From Acanthacorydalis orientalis (lineage: Eukaryota > Arthropoda > Insecta > Megaloptera > Corydalidae), in contig CM068315.1 in the NCBI GenBank assembly GCA_034766995.1, positions 54,082,056-54,146,055 on the forward strand: DNA of 64,000 nucleotides, given 5' to 3'. Below are positions 51,775-63,766 of this stretch, one piece after another; the first letter of the stretch is position 1, and each line of letters starts with the position of its first letter. The translations under genes were made by a program, and so were the position numbers. Under the pieces are notes generated by a model. That model searched no databases and was not told the origin of the DNA. It saw only the letters and a program-made list of their open reading frames with translations.

Positions 51775-51970
51775 ATATATGTATCTATGTAATTATATTT
51801 ATGTGTCTAATAGAAATATTTATTTTATAAACAGATAATAAATTGTAATTATTATGAAGATTACACTTATACTTTACCTTGAGACAATGTTGAAGTCTAG
51901 TTTCGGGACGAGATATTTCTGAATTAAACACTCTAACGTGCGCTGTGTAGCGCAGTGAATTTGATAGCAT
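45189..51970 (-). CDS. unrecognised membrane protein with two PPxY motifs, 199 aa
   Basis: Three exons on the minus strand are 51970-51878, 48645-48310 and 45359-45189. All are phase 0 with good GT-AG signals. Two hydrophobic segments are seen, about residues 36-57 (IVDLIVALVSVPLLVTFTLL) and 88-108 (WTVLALGLAMLTVSLLVCCY). Between them is a 30-residue polar Ser/Asp/Thr-rich segment. After the second come cysteines (CCYIMKRLGLC, possible acylation sites) and an acidic patch (YEDECPQDD). The C-terminus has two PPxY motifs: PPSY at 161-164 and PPPY at 174-177. PPxY motifs bind WW domains, as in Nedd4-type ubiquitin ligases. By analogy this could be a ligase adaptor or a trafficked ligase substrate; that is inference. 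I do not recognise the family: the topology differs from NDFIP (three helices) and Shisa or WBP1 (cysteine-rich ectodomain). The first exon is the least certain part. Introns are 2.95 and 3.2 kb and hold a MITE and TA arrays. Confidence 0.62.
46020..46200. repeat. GC-richer repeat-like block with palindrome
   Basis: Inside intron 2 of the PPxY gene, GGGGCACTGGCTTCAGGCGC is followed by a short palindrome (AGGCGCCTCATACCTGAGGCGC-type). About 110 bases later comes GTGCTGTCACCGGTGCTAGA. The composition contrasts with the host intron. It may be a degraded DNA transposon; the class is unknown. Confidence 0.35.
46407..46467. repeat. (TA)n microsatellite
   Basis: TA run of about 60 bases preceded by CACACACAGA. 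Confidence 0.92.
47018..47112. repeat. compound (TA)n(TG)n microsatellite
   Basis: TA run of about 50 bases followed by a TG tract with the interruptions GGGTGGC and TGTGTCTGTG. Confidence 0.92.
48041..48242. mobile_element. 202-bp mariner-type MITE
   Basis: Left end CGAGGGTCGTTTGATAAGTA. The right end is the complement of AGGGTCGATTGATAAGTTTG. TA lies just outside both ends. The inverted ends extend about 26 bases. The interior (CAAGCGTCGCTTCTGGCTGA and so on) is non-coding. The AGGGTCGTTTGATAAGT terminus is typical of another insect mariner group. It lies in intron 2 of the PPxY gene, only 67 bases from exon 2, near its splice donor. Confidence 0.75.
50413..50506. repeat. compound (CA)n(TA)n microsatellite
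   Basis: A CA tract with GGCACACATA-type interruptions passes into a TA run, in intron 1 of the PPxY gene. Confidence 0.92.
51694..51779. repeat. (TA)n microsatellite, about 85 bp
   Basis: TA run with one CATATATATA interruption. It lies about 100 bases downstream (in transcript sense) of the PPxY gene exon 1. Confidence 0.92.
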
Positions 51971-52140
51971 GTTGATGATGATTTTTAAAACACTTGAATT
52001 ATATTATTGCTCCTTTAATAAGTGCAGAGTAAGTTTTTTTGAATATAAGAAAAATTCAAAAACTTCCTCTTAATTTTATATCCAAATCGGTTTTATTCTA
52101 GAATTTCGTCAAAGTGAATTAACATAAATTAACAGTTGAT

Positions 52141-52142
52141 GC

Positions 52143-52224
<82 letters not shown>

Positions 52225-52232
52225 GTGTGTGT
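52141..52232. repeat. (TA)n microsatellite
   Basis: TA run of about 80 bases with CATATATATA near the start and GTGTGTGT at the end. Confidence 0.92.
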
Positions 52233-52585
52233 AAACTGATCTATGTAGTGACATATCCAGAAATATTATCATTAAGAGAATAAATCTTATATAAGTTATC
52301 AAAGGAAAATTCGAAACTGATAATTTGGAAACGCTAAGAGATTTTTGTTTTTTATAATCCATATTTGTAGTTATTTAAACCCTCCCGAGTATGAGATTAA
52401 ACTGCGTTCAGTTTTCCCTGTTTGCAACTATGTTCGTAGAAAGAAATAGTGAGTTTTACTTGAGTTGTGTAGCAAACAGGGAATATTTAATGATTTTTAA
52501 ATACATTTGAATGTAAATTAAATATAATTACTAAAGAAAGTTTTAAAAATATGTGTTATTATTTTCTTAATCAGACATTTATTTA

Positions 52586-52589
<4 letters not shown>

Positions 52590-52666
<77 letters not shown>
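52590..52666. repeat. (TA)n microsatellite
   Basis: Uninterrupted TA run of about 75 bases. Confidence 0.93.
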
Positions 52667-52669
<3 letters not shown>

Positions 52670-53064
52670 TGTGAAATTGTACATGTGTATGCGTAGTTGC
52701 AGCTGCATCGTCATGGTAATGAGACGTTGCTTAGTTACACAAACAAGTGTATCTTTTGTTAATAATAAATAAACAGTATTAATTTGTTTATCACTTGGCA
52801 TTTTTATTTTAAGTGTTGGAATACATTTACACAATCAGAATATTTTACCCCTTTAACAAAACTTTTCTTTTAATAAAACATATATATATATATATATATT
52901 AAAAAAAACTATGTAGAAAACATTGAAATAATAAGAGATATTTATCAAAAAATAAGTGTGGTAGTTCACATAATTCGCACGTTCGAAGTGAAACTGCTTT
53001 TGTTTGGCAGTATTATGACTTATATTTACTAGGTTTATTTTTTTTTCATAATTCGAGAGTTTGC

Positions 53065-53227
53065 ACAAAAGTTCGGCATCCAACAGTTCTGGACCACTCA
53101 AATTAAAAAATGTATATGAATTTCGGGCGCTAATGAATTCAGTTGTCGATGCATCCTTAAACCTCAATAACCAACCTATATATGAATTTGAACGTGATGA
53201 ACCGTAATTGTTTTTCTACCAACCAAT
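53065..53227 (+). mobile_element. mariner family-B remnant
   Basis: CATCCAACAGTTCTGGACCA at about 53078 and AAATGTATATGAATTT match copy B1 (about 6320-6385). The right end GTTTTTCTACCAACC matches the B terminal repeat. About 60 unrelated or duplicated bases interrupt the middle. Too decayed for a boundary on the left. Confidence 0.6.
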
Positions 53228-53595
53228 ATGTTTTGTATTTGTAAGTATCTTTACTTTTTCTATAAATAGTTTTGAAATATTTTACAGTTTTTTTTTTTTT
53301 TGTCAAAACATTAAAAGTAATATTCTGTTCAGAAAACAGTGCTGAGGTTTTAATTTTAATTAAAATGTAATTCATTTGTTTGAATGTTAGGTACACACTT
53401 CAATAAAAATATAAAATATTGACAGTTGGAACTATTTTATTAGTTTAACTAGTCATACATCGATTTTTTTTTTATTTATAATCCAGTATTAATAACAAGC
53501 GTTTTTTGCATAGTATTACATGAAATATGGATATAATTTTATCATAAATCTCAATAATAGATACGAATTTGCATATTAATCTCTCTTTCTTTCTC

Positions 53596-53654
<59 letters not shown>

Positions 53655-54246
53655 CATACATGCATGTGTGTACATATGTTTATATTAATTTCACATTTTA
53701 CCTTTAATGTATTGTTGATCCGTATAATATGTACAGTATAATTATACCTACACGTATTTAGTCATTCAAGAGATAAATTTATGTTTCATTACACAATTTT
53801 ATGTTAACATATGTAGAGATATACATTACCTACATGTAATGAATTCCTGTGTGTTTACATGTGTGTTAAATTGTGACATAAGTATTTCGTAAACAGGAAG
53901 GAAGTAAAATCACATCACTTGTTATTTTTCAATTTGATAACTAGTAAAATGTTTCCTATAGAAATGATATTTATAGCCCATAAGTCAATGATTTCTTCTT
54001 ACTGTACACATTCTATTCATTACATATAAGAAAATAATATAACTTATACTTAGAAAGTCAGACATGCACTTTTTTATATGTGTTATCGAGAACGAGATGA
54101 AAGTTGATTGATGCATGATTTAAGAGAAGTATGTTTAACGACATTGATGCTGTATATTCATATCGAAAGGTATGAGTGGTTGAACGATTTAATTAAATAC
54201 ACAAATATTTATCTCTTGTGTTTCATAAAATGTTCCGTATAAATTC

Positions 54247-54304
<58 letters not shown>

Positions 54305-54596
54305 TTATTATTTTTATCCGCAACTAATCCATTGCAAGGCAAGAGCCTCTATTAGATTTTTCTATATACTTGTATCTATTGTTATTCTCATTAGTTAATG
54401 CGTGCCTTTTTCGCAGTTCATTCACTCATCTAAAATTAGACCTGCATAACAACCTCATCAAATTCTTTAAATAATAATCTAATTTTAATTCTTTTCACTC
54501 CAAATATTTGTCTTTAGAAATAATAAAATTGTTGTTGCAGGAGTGCATCTGAAATGTGGCCTTGTAAGGGAGTGACAGTTTTATATTTATTTTTTT

Positions 54597-54624
54597 AACA
54601 GACCTAATTATAATTAGGTCTGTT
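54597..54624. repeat. perfect 28-bp palindrome
   Basis: The half-site AACAGACCTAATTA is followed at once by its exact complement, with no spacer. It lies at the left edge of the repeat complex that starts near 54630. Confidence 0.9.
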
Positions 54625-54629
54625 GAAAA

Positions 54630-54712
54630 AAGATTTTTTAAAATATATTAATAATTGTCTACAGGAAATATAATTTACTTAAGTGTCAATGGTACCCTGA
54701 TTATTCCTCAAT
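54630..54712. repeat. extra fragment of the GGTAGAGTGATAA element
   Basis: The block AATTGTCTACAGGAAATATA through CCTGATTATT resembles 54870-54935 of the neighbouring element, in the same orientation. A piece of another copy therefore lies just upstream. Confidence 0.6.
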
Positions 54713-55900
54713 ATGATAAGTATTGTTAATTTCTATTTACTGTTTTCATGTAAGAGGGTAGAGTGATAAGTACCCGCGTTTGACAAGAAAATACATTTTT
54801 TTGAGTAAATTCTTTATTTTTCAAAGTAATCTCCTTTCAGCTAATATGTTCAACAAATATATAATTTTCTAATTGTCTACACGAAATATAAGTTACTTGA
54901 GTGTGTACAGTACCTTGATTATGGGTGATGCAAATCACAAAAAGCTAGTATAGAAGGTAAAACTTATTTGTTGTAAGAACAAAAATGATTATCGAAGTAA
55001 ATACATATAAAAAAATCAAAACATATTGTAAGACATGAAACAATTAGTCATTTTCTGTGTAACTTGTATTAAATGTGTAATTAACAGTTCATTAAAAATA
55101 CTCGTAATGTCTTACATTTTTTTAATGAAATAAATATCTTCTTTGTATGTACATATATACTTAACATAAATAAAATTGAATTATACATCTATCAGAATCA
55201 GTTCAGTTTACTGTGTAATGTATCAACATTTTTCCTTGAATTCATATTCGAAGAAGATAAGAAGAGCATCAGACATTATTTTAGAAAATAACGTCATTGG
55301 TATAGAGTTTAATTTTTAGAAATTGTTTGTTGTTGTCCGCTAGCGGACGAAGTATTATGTGTTCGGAGGTGAAGAATTTTGTAAAATTTAGAACATTTGT
55401 TACCCGCAGGGGGTTGTTGATGCGTGCAACAACTTGGGTGTAGCAATCCCACGGGTTCCCAGCTATCACTCCATGTATGTAGTGTATAAATTAATTCTGT
55501 GATTTTTTAATAGAAAATGTCGGAAAACTGGAATATATTCGAACCCTCAAAATATCTCTCATTATTTTGTATAACTTTGCCCTATCTGTCCGGTAACTGA
55601 TGAATACTTTGTCAAAGAAAAGATGACAGCTTTGAGTCGATGAAGTCGTAATGGATTTTCGGACAACTTCCCACTGTTGTAGCATTTTTTGCATGTTTTA
55701 TGTGTTACAACACGTTTCTTTTTAAGCTTGGTAACATTTTTTCAAGTGAGATGCGAAAAGCATGTAATGCCTAATATGCTACTTTTCGGGCGACATTCAC
55801 TACTGTTTTGTGAGTTTATGTCAACTGGTTGGCCAAGATACATATTGTTTTTAAAAGTTAAGGTTGGCATTTTAAAATTCTAAAACTATAGTAAAATATT
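54700..55900. repeat. 1.2-kb direct repeat, copy 1
   Basis: Closely similar to 59533-60724 in the same orientation. Similarity starts upstream of the inverted terminal repeat (TATTGTTAATTTCTAT) and ends at AAACTATAG near 55891. Confidence 0.85.
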
Positions 55901-56121
55901 CCATATAGCAATATTCCACGAGCAACTCAGAAAACTGTCGCCATAACCTTTTCAGCTGATGCAATGGCTTTTGCCTTCTTTTGGTGCACAAACTAAACTA
56001 ATTAATATATTGTGCTCAAACTTTGACAGCAGTATTTTAACAGATAATGCTGTTAAAAATTATTGCAGTTTGATATCAGTCGTACCATCTCTTGTCAAAC
56101 ATGAATAATTATCACTCTACC
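54757..56121. mobile_element. unnamed inverted-repeat element, full copy, 1365 bp
   Basis: The left end GGTAGAGTGATAAGTACCCG...TTTGACAAG (54757-54787) is matched by the complement at 56091-56121, with about three differences in 31. The interior has only short broken frames. A minus-strand frame (55694-55491) contains KVFISYRTDRAKLYKIMRD, which recurs in the second copy. I cannot assign it to a transposase family. A clear target duplication is not seen: flanks read TAAGA and TTCAT. A second copy (59594-60724) shares the left 1.1 kb and even 50-60 bases of sequence outside the left end, so segmental duplication or a longer true element is possible. Confidence 0.6.
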
Positions 56122-57283
56122 TTCATATAAACCGTAATGTTAAAATAATGTTCAGTTAATTGTTGGATTGCTTAACAATTGACCTGCTAGAATTGAGTAA
56201 GGTGTTTTTTTAGACTTCAAAGGTTCATTTTAATTTCAAATATTAACTGCAATAAATGAAATTCCTAGATAAAATAATTAAACAAGTAAAAAAACAAGCA
56301 AGTTAAACAAACGGAATGCAAGTATTTACAAGAATTGAACAAGTAGAATTAACTGCTTGTTTACTTCTACAAAGATAGTAGGAATATGAAAGTCTGTATT
56401 GACGATTAATTATTCTGATGCATGTTAACCGTGAACTAGTGGTCGGCTGTTTCCGCTTGAGATTTAAATAAATATAGGAAATGTGTTCAACGAATAAATA
56501 TATTATTTATATGCAATGTGATTATTAACAACAGTTCGGTATAATCTCATCTTAAAGTAGGTATTATTACATTTATTAATTGATGTGTTCCTAGTGACGA
56601 TTTTGATTATATAAAGGTTTTTCGAAATTAAAAGTGAGTAAATAATTATTTTTTATATTTCCTGTTTACTTTAAACATATGATAAGAACGGTTATTATTA
56701 TTTAATTGTTTGAATTTTTTCTTTGCAGAAACACTGAAAACAATTTTTTGTAGTTCGAAGAATTCTTTCCTCTTGAAAAATTAAAATCAGAATTTTCTAA
56801 AAGCCTCTGACAATTTCAAAACTTCTAGTTATTCTACACGTTTCAAGCGGATGACAATAACTTGAGGTTTACAGATTTAATTATAATTATCATTCGACTG
56901 CCGATATTCTTCTGAATTAATTACATCAACTTCATCAGTTTATTTCAGAAAAAAAACTTTAAGAGTAATTAATAAATTGTTTACTTATATTAATGTTTTT
57001 ATTTTTATTAAAAAAAAACGTATTCATTGCTATTAATGAGCAGTAAATACCATGTTTTTCGAATCATACACGCAGGTCACGACTTCTTAACGATCTTGAA
57101 GCACTGTACGTTGCTCAAGTGCAAATAAGAAAAATAGGAAAATTTTTAAATAATCTTTTTATTTTTTCTAGTATTTATTTATAGTAACAATTGAGAATTT
57201 AATTAGATATGTTATCAAAAATCGGTTCTATAATTAAGTCAGAAAAGTTCCTTTCCTCATTCATATAAATATACGACAAACAT
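56122..57283. other. intergenic, no supported gene
   Basis: AT-rich. A possible intron-like pair (gtgagt near 56633, ttctttgcag near 56729) has no open frame to join and gives no coding support. Confidence 0.4.
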
Positions 57284-57335
57284 ATTAGGTTGGTGCAAAA
57301 ATAATTACGCTTTTGTATCATTTTGATGATTATTA
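57284..57335 (+). mobile_element. mariner family-A left-end remnant
   Basis: ATTAGGTTGGTGCAAAAATA followed by ATTACGCTTTTGTATCATTT matches the 5' terminus of family A (compare 3657-3700). The rest of the element is absent. Confidence 0.7.
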
Positions 57336-57377
57336 TCAAGTTGATTTTTTTATGAGTTATAGCATTTAGAAAACCGA

Positions 57378-57940
57378 GGAGCGATATATCGCTCTTTAGC
57401 ACTCAAATCGTTAAGAACAATAAATAAGAGGTTGGATTTAAGTATTTTAAATACGCAAGTTTTATTGAAAATATCTCCAGATCACGATCTGATTATTACT
57501 GTTATAGAACAGTACAAATACTTTTATCAAAGAATTCACAATTAAAACATAAATCATTTTAATCAAAATTATAACATAAATCGTTTAATAGAACTGGATT
57601 GAAATGTAAAGCATATTTAAAAAAAATAATATTCGAGTCTGTCGAGTATTCATTTATTTTTTAAATATTTCTTAATAGCAAATATAGAATGTAAAACATT
57701 ATATAAGACAAAATGATCGGAAACATTTATGTTAATATAAATTAAATGCAAATTTGTACGAATTGCGCTGTAGATAAAAAATAAAATGAAATCTAAAAAC
57801 CCAATTTGTCTCTTATGCAATAAAAAAATCGAATAATTATTTTTTATATTTTTATTTGCAATTTTTACTGCAGTAGAACGATCAATAATTAAATAGTTAA
57901 ATAATTAGACCTGATATGTGTTTGTAGATAGGAACGGTAT
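57378..57940. repeat. direct repeat unit 1 with piggyBac-like end
   Basis: Begins GGAGCGATATATCGCTCTTT then AGCACTCAAATCG and TTAA (57411-57414). The following about 525 bases are repeated at 58029-58601 with an offset of 651. Read on the minus strand, TTAA is followed by CGATTTGAGTGC and a GAGCGATATATCGCTC palindrome, which resembles piggyBac-type termini. Confidence 0.7.
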
Positions 57941-58028
57941 AAAAATTATAACATAAATCGTTTAATAGAAGTAGATTGAAAACAGAAGAGCGATATATCA
58001 CTCTTGACACTTTTCACAAATGTATGGA

Positions 58029-58601
58029 GGAGCGACTTGTCGCTCATTGGCACTCAAAAGGTTAAGAATAATAAATGAGAAGTCTGTTTTAAGTAATTTA
58101 AATACGCAAGTTGTATTGAAAACATCTCCAGATCACGGTTTGGATATTACTGTTCTAGAACAGTACAAATACTTTTACCGAAAAATTCACAATTAAAACA
58201 TAAATCATTTTAATCAAAATTATAACATAAATCGTTTAATAGAAGTGGATTGAAATGTGAAGCATATTTTTTTTTAAAAAAATAATAATCGAGTCTGTTG
58301 AGTATTTATTTATTTTTTAAATATTTCTTAATAGCAAATATAGAATGTAAAACATTATATAAGACAAAATGATCGGAATCATTTATGTTAATGTAAATTA
58401 AATGCAAATTTGTACGTATTGCCCTGTAGATAAAAAATAAAATGAAATCTAAAAACCGAATTTAAGTGTCTTGCGCAATAAAAAAATCAAATAATTATTT
58501 TTTATATTTTTATTTGCAATTTTTGTTGCAATAAATGAACGAGCAATAATTAAATAGTTAAATAATTAGACCTGATATGTACTTGCAGATAGTGACGGTG
58601 T
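58029..58601. repeat. direct repeat unit 2 with piggyBac-like end
   Basis: Begins GGAGCGACTTGTCGCTCATT then GGCACTCAAAAGG and TTAA (58062-58065). On the minus strand this reads TTAA followed by CCTTTTGAGTGCC, close to the CCYTTTG start of many piggyBac-like elements. An additional partial end, GAGCGATATATCACTCTTGA, lies at about 57987, and the about 85-base spacer (57941-58028) repeats an internal part of unit 1. Confidence 0.7.
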
Positions 58602-58857
58602 ATTAATTTTTTTATTAACATATTATTTCAAAACATTCAATATTAATTCAAAAGTATCTGTAGACAATTGTTGAAATAGATTTAATAATGAGCTGTTTCG
58701 AAAATTAGCACTGTTTAATTATATTTTTGCACAATATAATGTTATCACACTATAATATTGAAAACATGTGTTTCGTAAAATTCATCACAATAAAAATTAA
58801 TGGATATATATATTTGAGAATTATTTGTATTTTTATTTTTATATATACACATGTATA

Positions 58858-58895
<38 letters not shown>

Positions 58896-59532
58896 CATGT
58901 AAAAATCACAAATGTTCTTAATTTGAATACCATTTAACATTATTAAACATGTGTTCTGGGTTCATACGTTGAAATGTTATTGGAAAAAAGTTATTTGTGA
59001 GTAAAGTGCGTCATTGAATCTTTGACGCAAATATATTTAAGACTATTTATTTCATTAGTGTTTAGTTTTACTTCAAACATTTTCAGTGCTAATGGTATAT
59101 TGATTTAAATCGTGATTTATGATTCATTCCGTCGAAGAAGAAAATGTTACAGTTTCAAATGAGATAAATGTAAGGAAAGATATAAATAGGTTGAAGTAGA
59201 GCACGAGTACATGATATTTTTTTTATTAAAACATAGATTAATATGCATTGAAAATTGTTTAATGTGATCATCACTATATTTTAGAGTCATTAGTTATAGA
59301 TATTTATGGATATAGTCTTCATTGTAAATCCAGTTTTAGAATAGGGAGAGGTTATGCACTTTCTAGAATAGAAATATTTTTTTGGATTTTGGTCCAGGGT
59401 TTAATTATATCGATTAGGAACTTCTTGTTAAAAAAAGTTCATGGTTTGATTTGCGAATTTGTTTGCGAATGAAATAAAATTTAAAAGAACAGTTTGGGAA
59501 TGAAGTAAACTTTTTACTTATCTGACAGCTTT
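58602..59532. other. intergenic, no supported gene
   Basis: AT-rich, with one short TA array at about 58859-58888. Nothing else was recognised. Confidence 0.5.
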
Positions 59533-60724
59533 TCTTATTATCTCACAATATGATAAATATTGTTAATTCCTCTCTACTATTTTCATGTAAGAGGGTAGAG
59601 TGATAAGTACCCGCGTTTGATAAGAAAACACAATTTTTTTGAGTAAATTCTTTATTTTTCACAGTAATCTCCTTTTAGCTAATTTGTTCAAAAAATATAT
59701 AATTTTCTAATTGTCTACACGAAATATAAGTTACTTGAGTGTGTACAGTACCCTGATTATGGGTGATGCAAATCACAAAAAAAGCTAGTATAGAAGGTAA
59801 AACTTATTTGTTGTAAGAACAAAAATGATTATCGAAGTAAATACATATAAAAAAAAAACAAAACATATTGTAAGACATGAAACAATTAGTCATTTTCTGT
59901 GTAACTTGTATTAAATGTGTAATTAACAGTCCATTAAAAATAATCTGCCTTACATTTTTTTAATGAAATAAATATCTTCTTTGTATGTACATATATACTT
60001 AGCATAAATAAAATTGAATTATACATCTATCAGAATCAATTCAGTTTACTGTGTAATGTATCAACATTTTTCCTTGAATTCATATTCGAAGAAGATAAGA
60101 AGAACATCAGACATTATTTTAGAAAATAACGTCATTGGTATAGAGTTTAATTTTTAGAAATTGTTTGTTGTCTGCTAGCAGACGAAGTATTGAAGAATTG
60201 AAGAGGTGAAGAATTTTGTAAAATTTAGAATATTTGTTACCCGCAGGGGGTTGTTGATACATGCAACAACTTGGGTGTAGCAATCCCACGGGTTCCCAGC
60301 TATCATTCCATGTAGTTGGTGTATAAAAAAATTCTGTGATTTTTAATTTTGTCGGAAAACTGGAATATATTCGAACCCTCAAAATATCTCTCATTATTTT
60401 GTATAACTTCTCCCCATCTGCCCGGTAACTGATGAATCCCTTATCAAAAAAAGATGACAGCCTTGAGTCGATGAAGTCGTAATGCATTTTCGCACCACTT
60501 CCCACAGTTGTAGTATTTTTTGCATGTTTTGTGTTGTAACACGTTTTTCTAAAACTCGGCAACATTTTTTTAAGTGAAATGCAAAAAGTATGTAATGGTT
60601 AATATGCTGCTTTTTCGGCGACATTCATTACTGTTTTATGAGCTTATGTCAATGGCCAAGATATATATTGTTTTTAAAAGTTGAGGTTGGCATTTTAAAA
60701 TCCTAAAACTATAGGAAAATATTT
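59533..60724. repeat. 1.2-kb direct repeat, copy 2 (element lacks right end)
   Basis: Carries the left inverted terminal repeat at 59594-59624 and the interior of the 54757-56121 element up to AAACTATAG near 60714. It then diverges, so the right approximately 230 bases and the right terminal repeat are missing. A minus-strand open frame of 148 codons (60565-60119) spans much of it; in copy 1 the same frame is interrupted. It has no motif I recognise. Confidence 0.8.
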
Positions 60725-63169
<2,445 letters not shown>

Positions 63170-63263
63170 AGTTTTAAAAAATGTGTTTATTGTTTCATTC
63201 GGTTACATTACATGCTTATAATTGACAAGTGGACGAGCGCAGCGAGCAAGGGGCGAAGCTCCC
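63170..63263 (+). mobile_element. Helitron-like repeat end (third copy, inverted)
   Basis: GTTTATTGTTTCATTCGGTT, then CTTATAATTGACAAGTGGAC and GAGCGCAGCGAGCAAGGGGC. This is the complement of the left arm at 25749-25840 and matches the right arm at 26350-26420. The outer CTAG is degraded (GAAGCTCCCAAAT). Confidence 0.55.
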
Positions 63264-63766
63264 AAATATATATATATATATATATGTGTGTGTATATATA
63301 TATATTTGATAAGTCGTTATTGAAAAAATTAAAAATACATAAAAAATTAACGATTCTTTATCTATTGAAATTATAATTCAACCTTCTTTCAAGTTTTTTG
63401 TTTGTGTTGAACAATTTAAACATGTTTGTCAGTTATACGACTTTTTATTTCATTTTAAATATAAGATAAGATTAAATTTTAGATTATAAACATTATTATT
63501 AAATAATAATCTATATATTGTTTTATTTCTTTGCAGCTATGTGCAAAGATAATTGTAAATTGAAAAAGAAACACGTAATAATTATTTAAATGAATATTGT
63601 TTCAACGTCCTTATGCTGAATGTAGGTTAATGTTTACTTTCATACATTTTTAATAGTTAGAATGAAATATTATTTTTCGTGAGTATCGTGAAACGTTTAT
63701 ACATTTATCAGAAAATTATTTGTTTTGTATGATATACACTGTGAAATTTTAGAAACATTATTCTTA
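63264..63766. other. intergenic, possible terminal exon only
   Basis: A strong acceptor (tttctttgcag) ends at 63537 and is followed by a short frame, MCKDNCKLKKKHVIII-stop. This could be the start of an exon or of a UTR, but nothing confirms it. Confidence 0.25.

Larger units (their letters stand above)
51971..54596. other. intergenic, no supported gene
   Basis: Begins with the likely promoter of the PPxY gene. TA arrays lie at 52141-52232, 52590-52666, about 53600-53655 and 54248-54301, and a mariner family-B remnant at 53065-53227. Confidence 0.5.

Noticed and set aside
56615..56760. Intron-like donor (gtgagt) and acceptor (ttctttgcag) pair
   Set aside because: Neither flank has an open frame, so at best these are untranslated exons; evidence is too weak to annotate.
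54757..60724. Interpretation of the duplicated element as a CRISPR array or bacterial integron-like unit
   Set aside because: Only two long copies are present with no short regular repeats or spacers, and the setting is clearly an insect nuclear genome.
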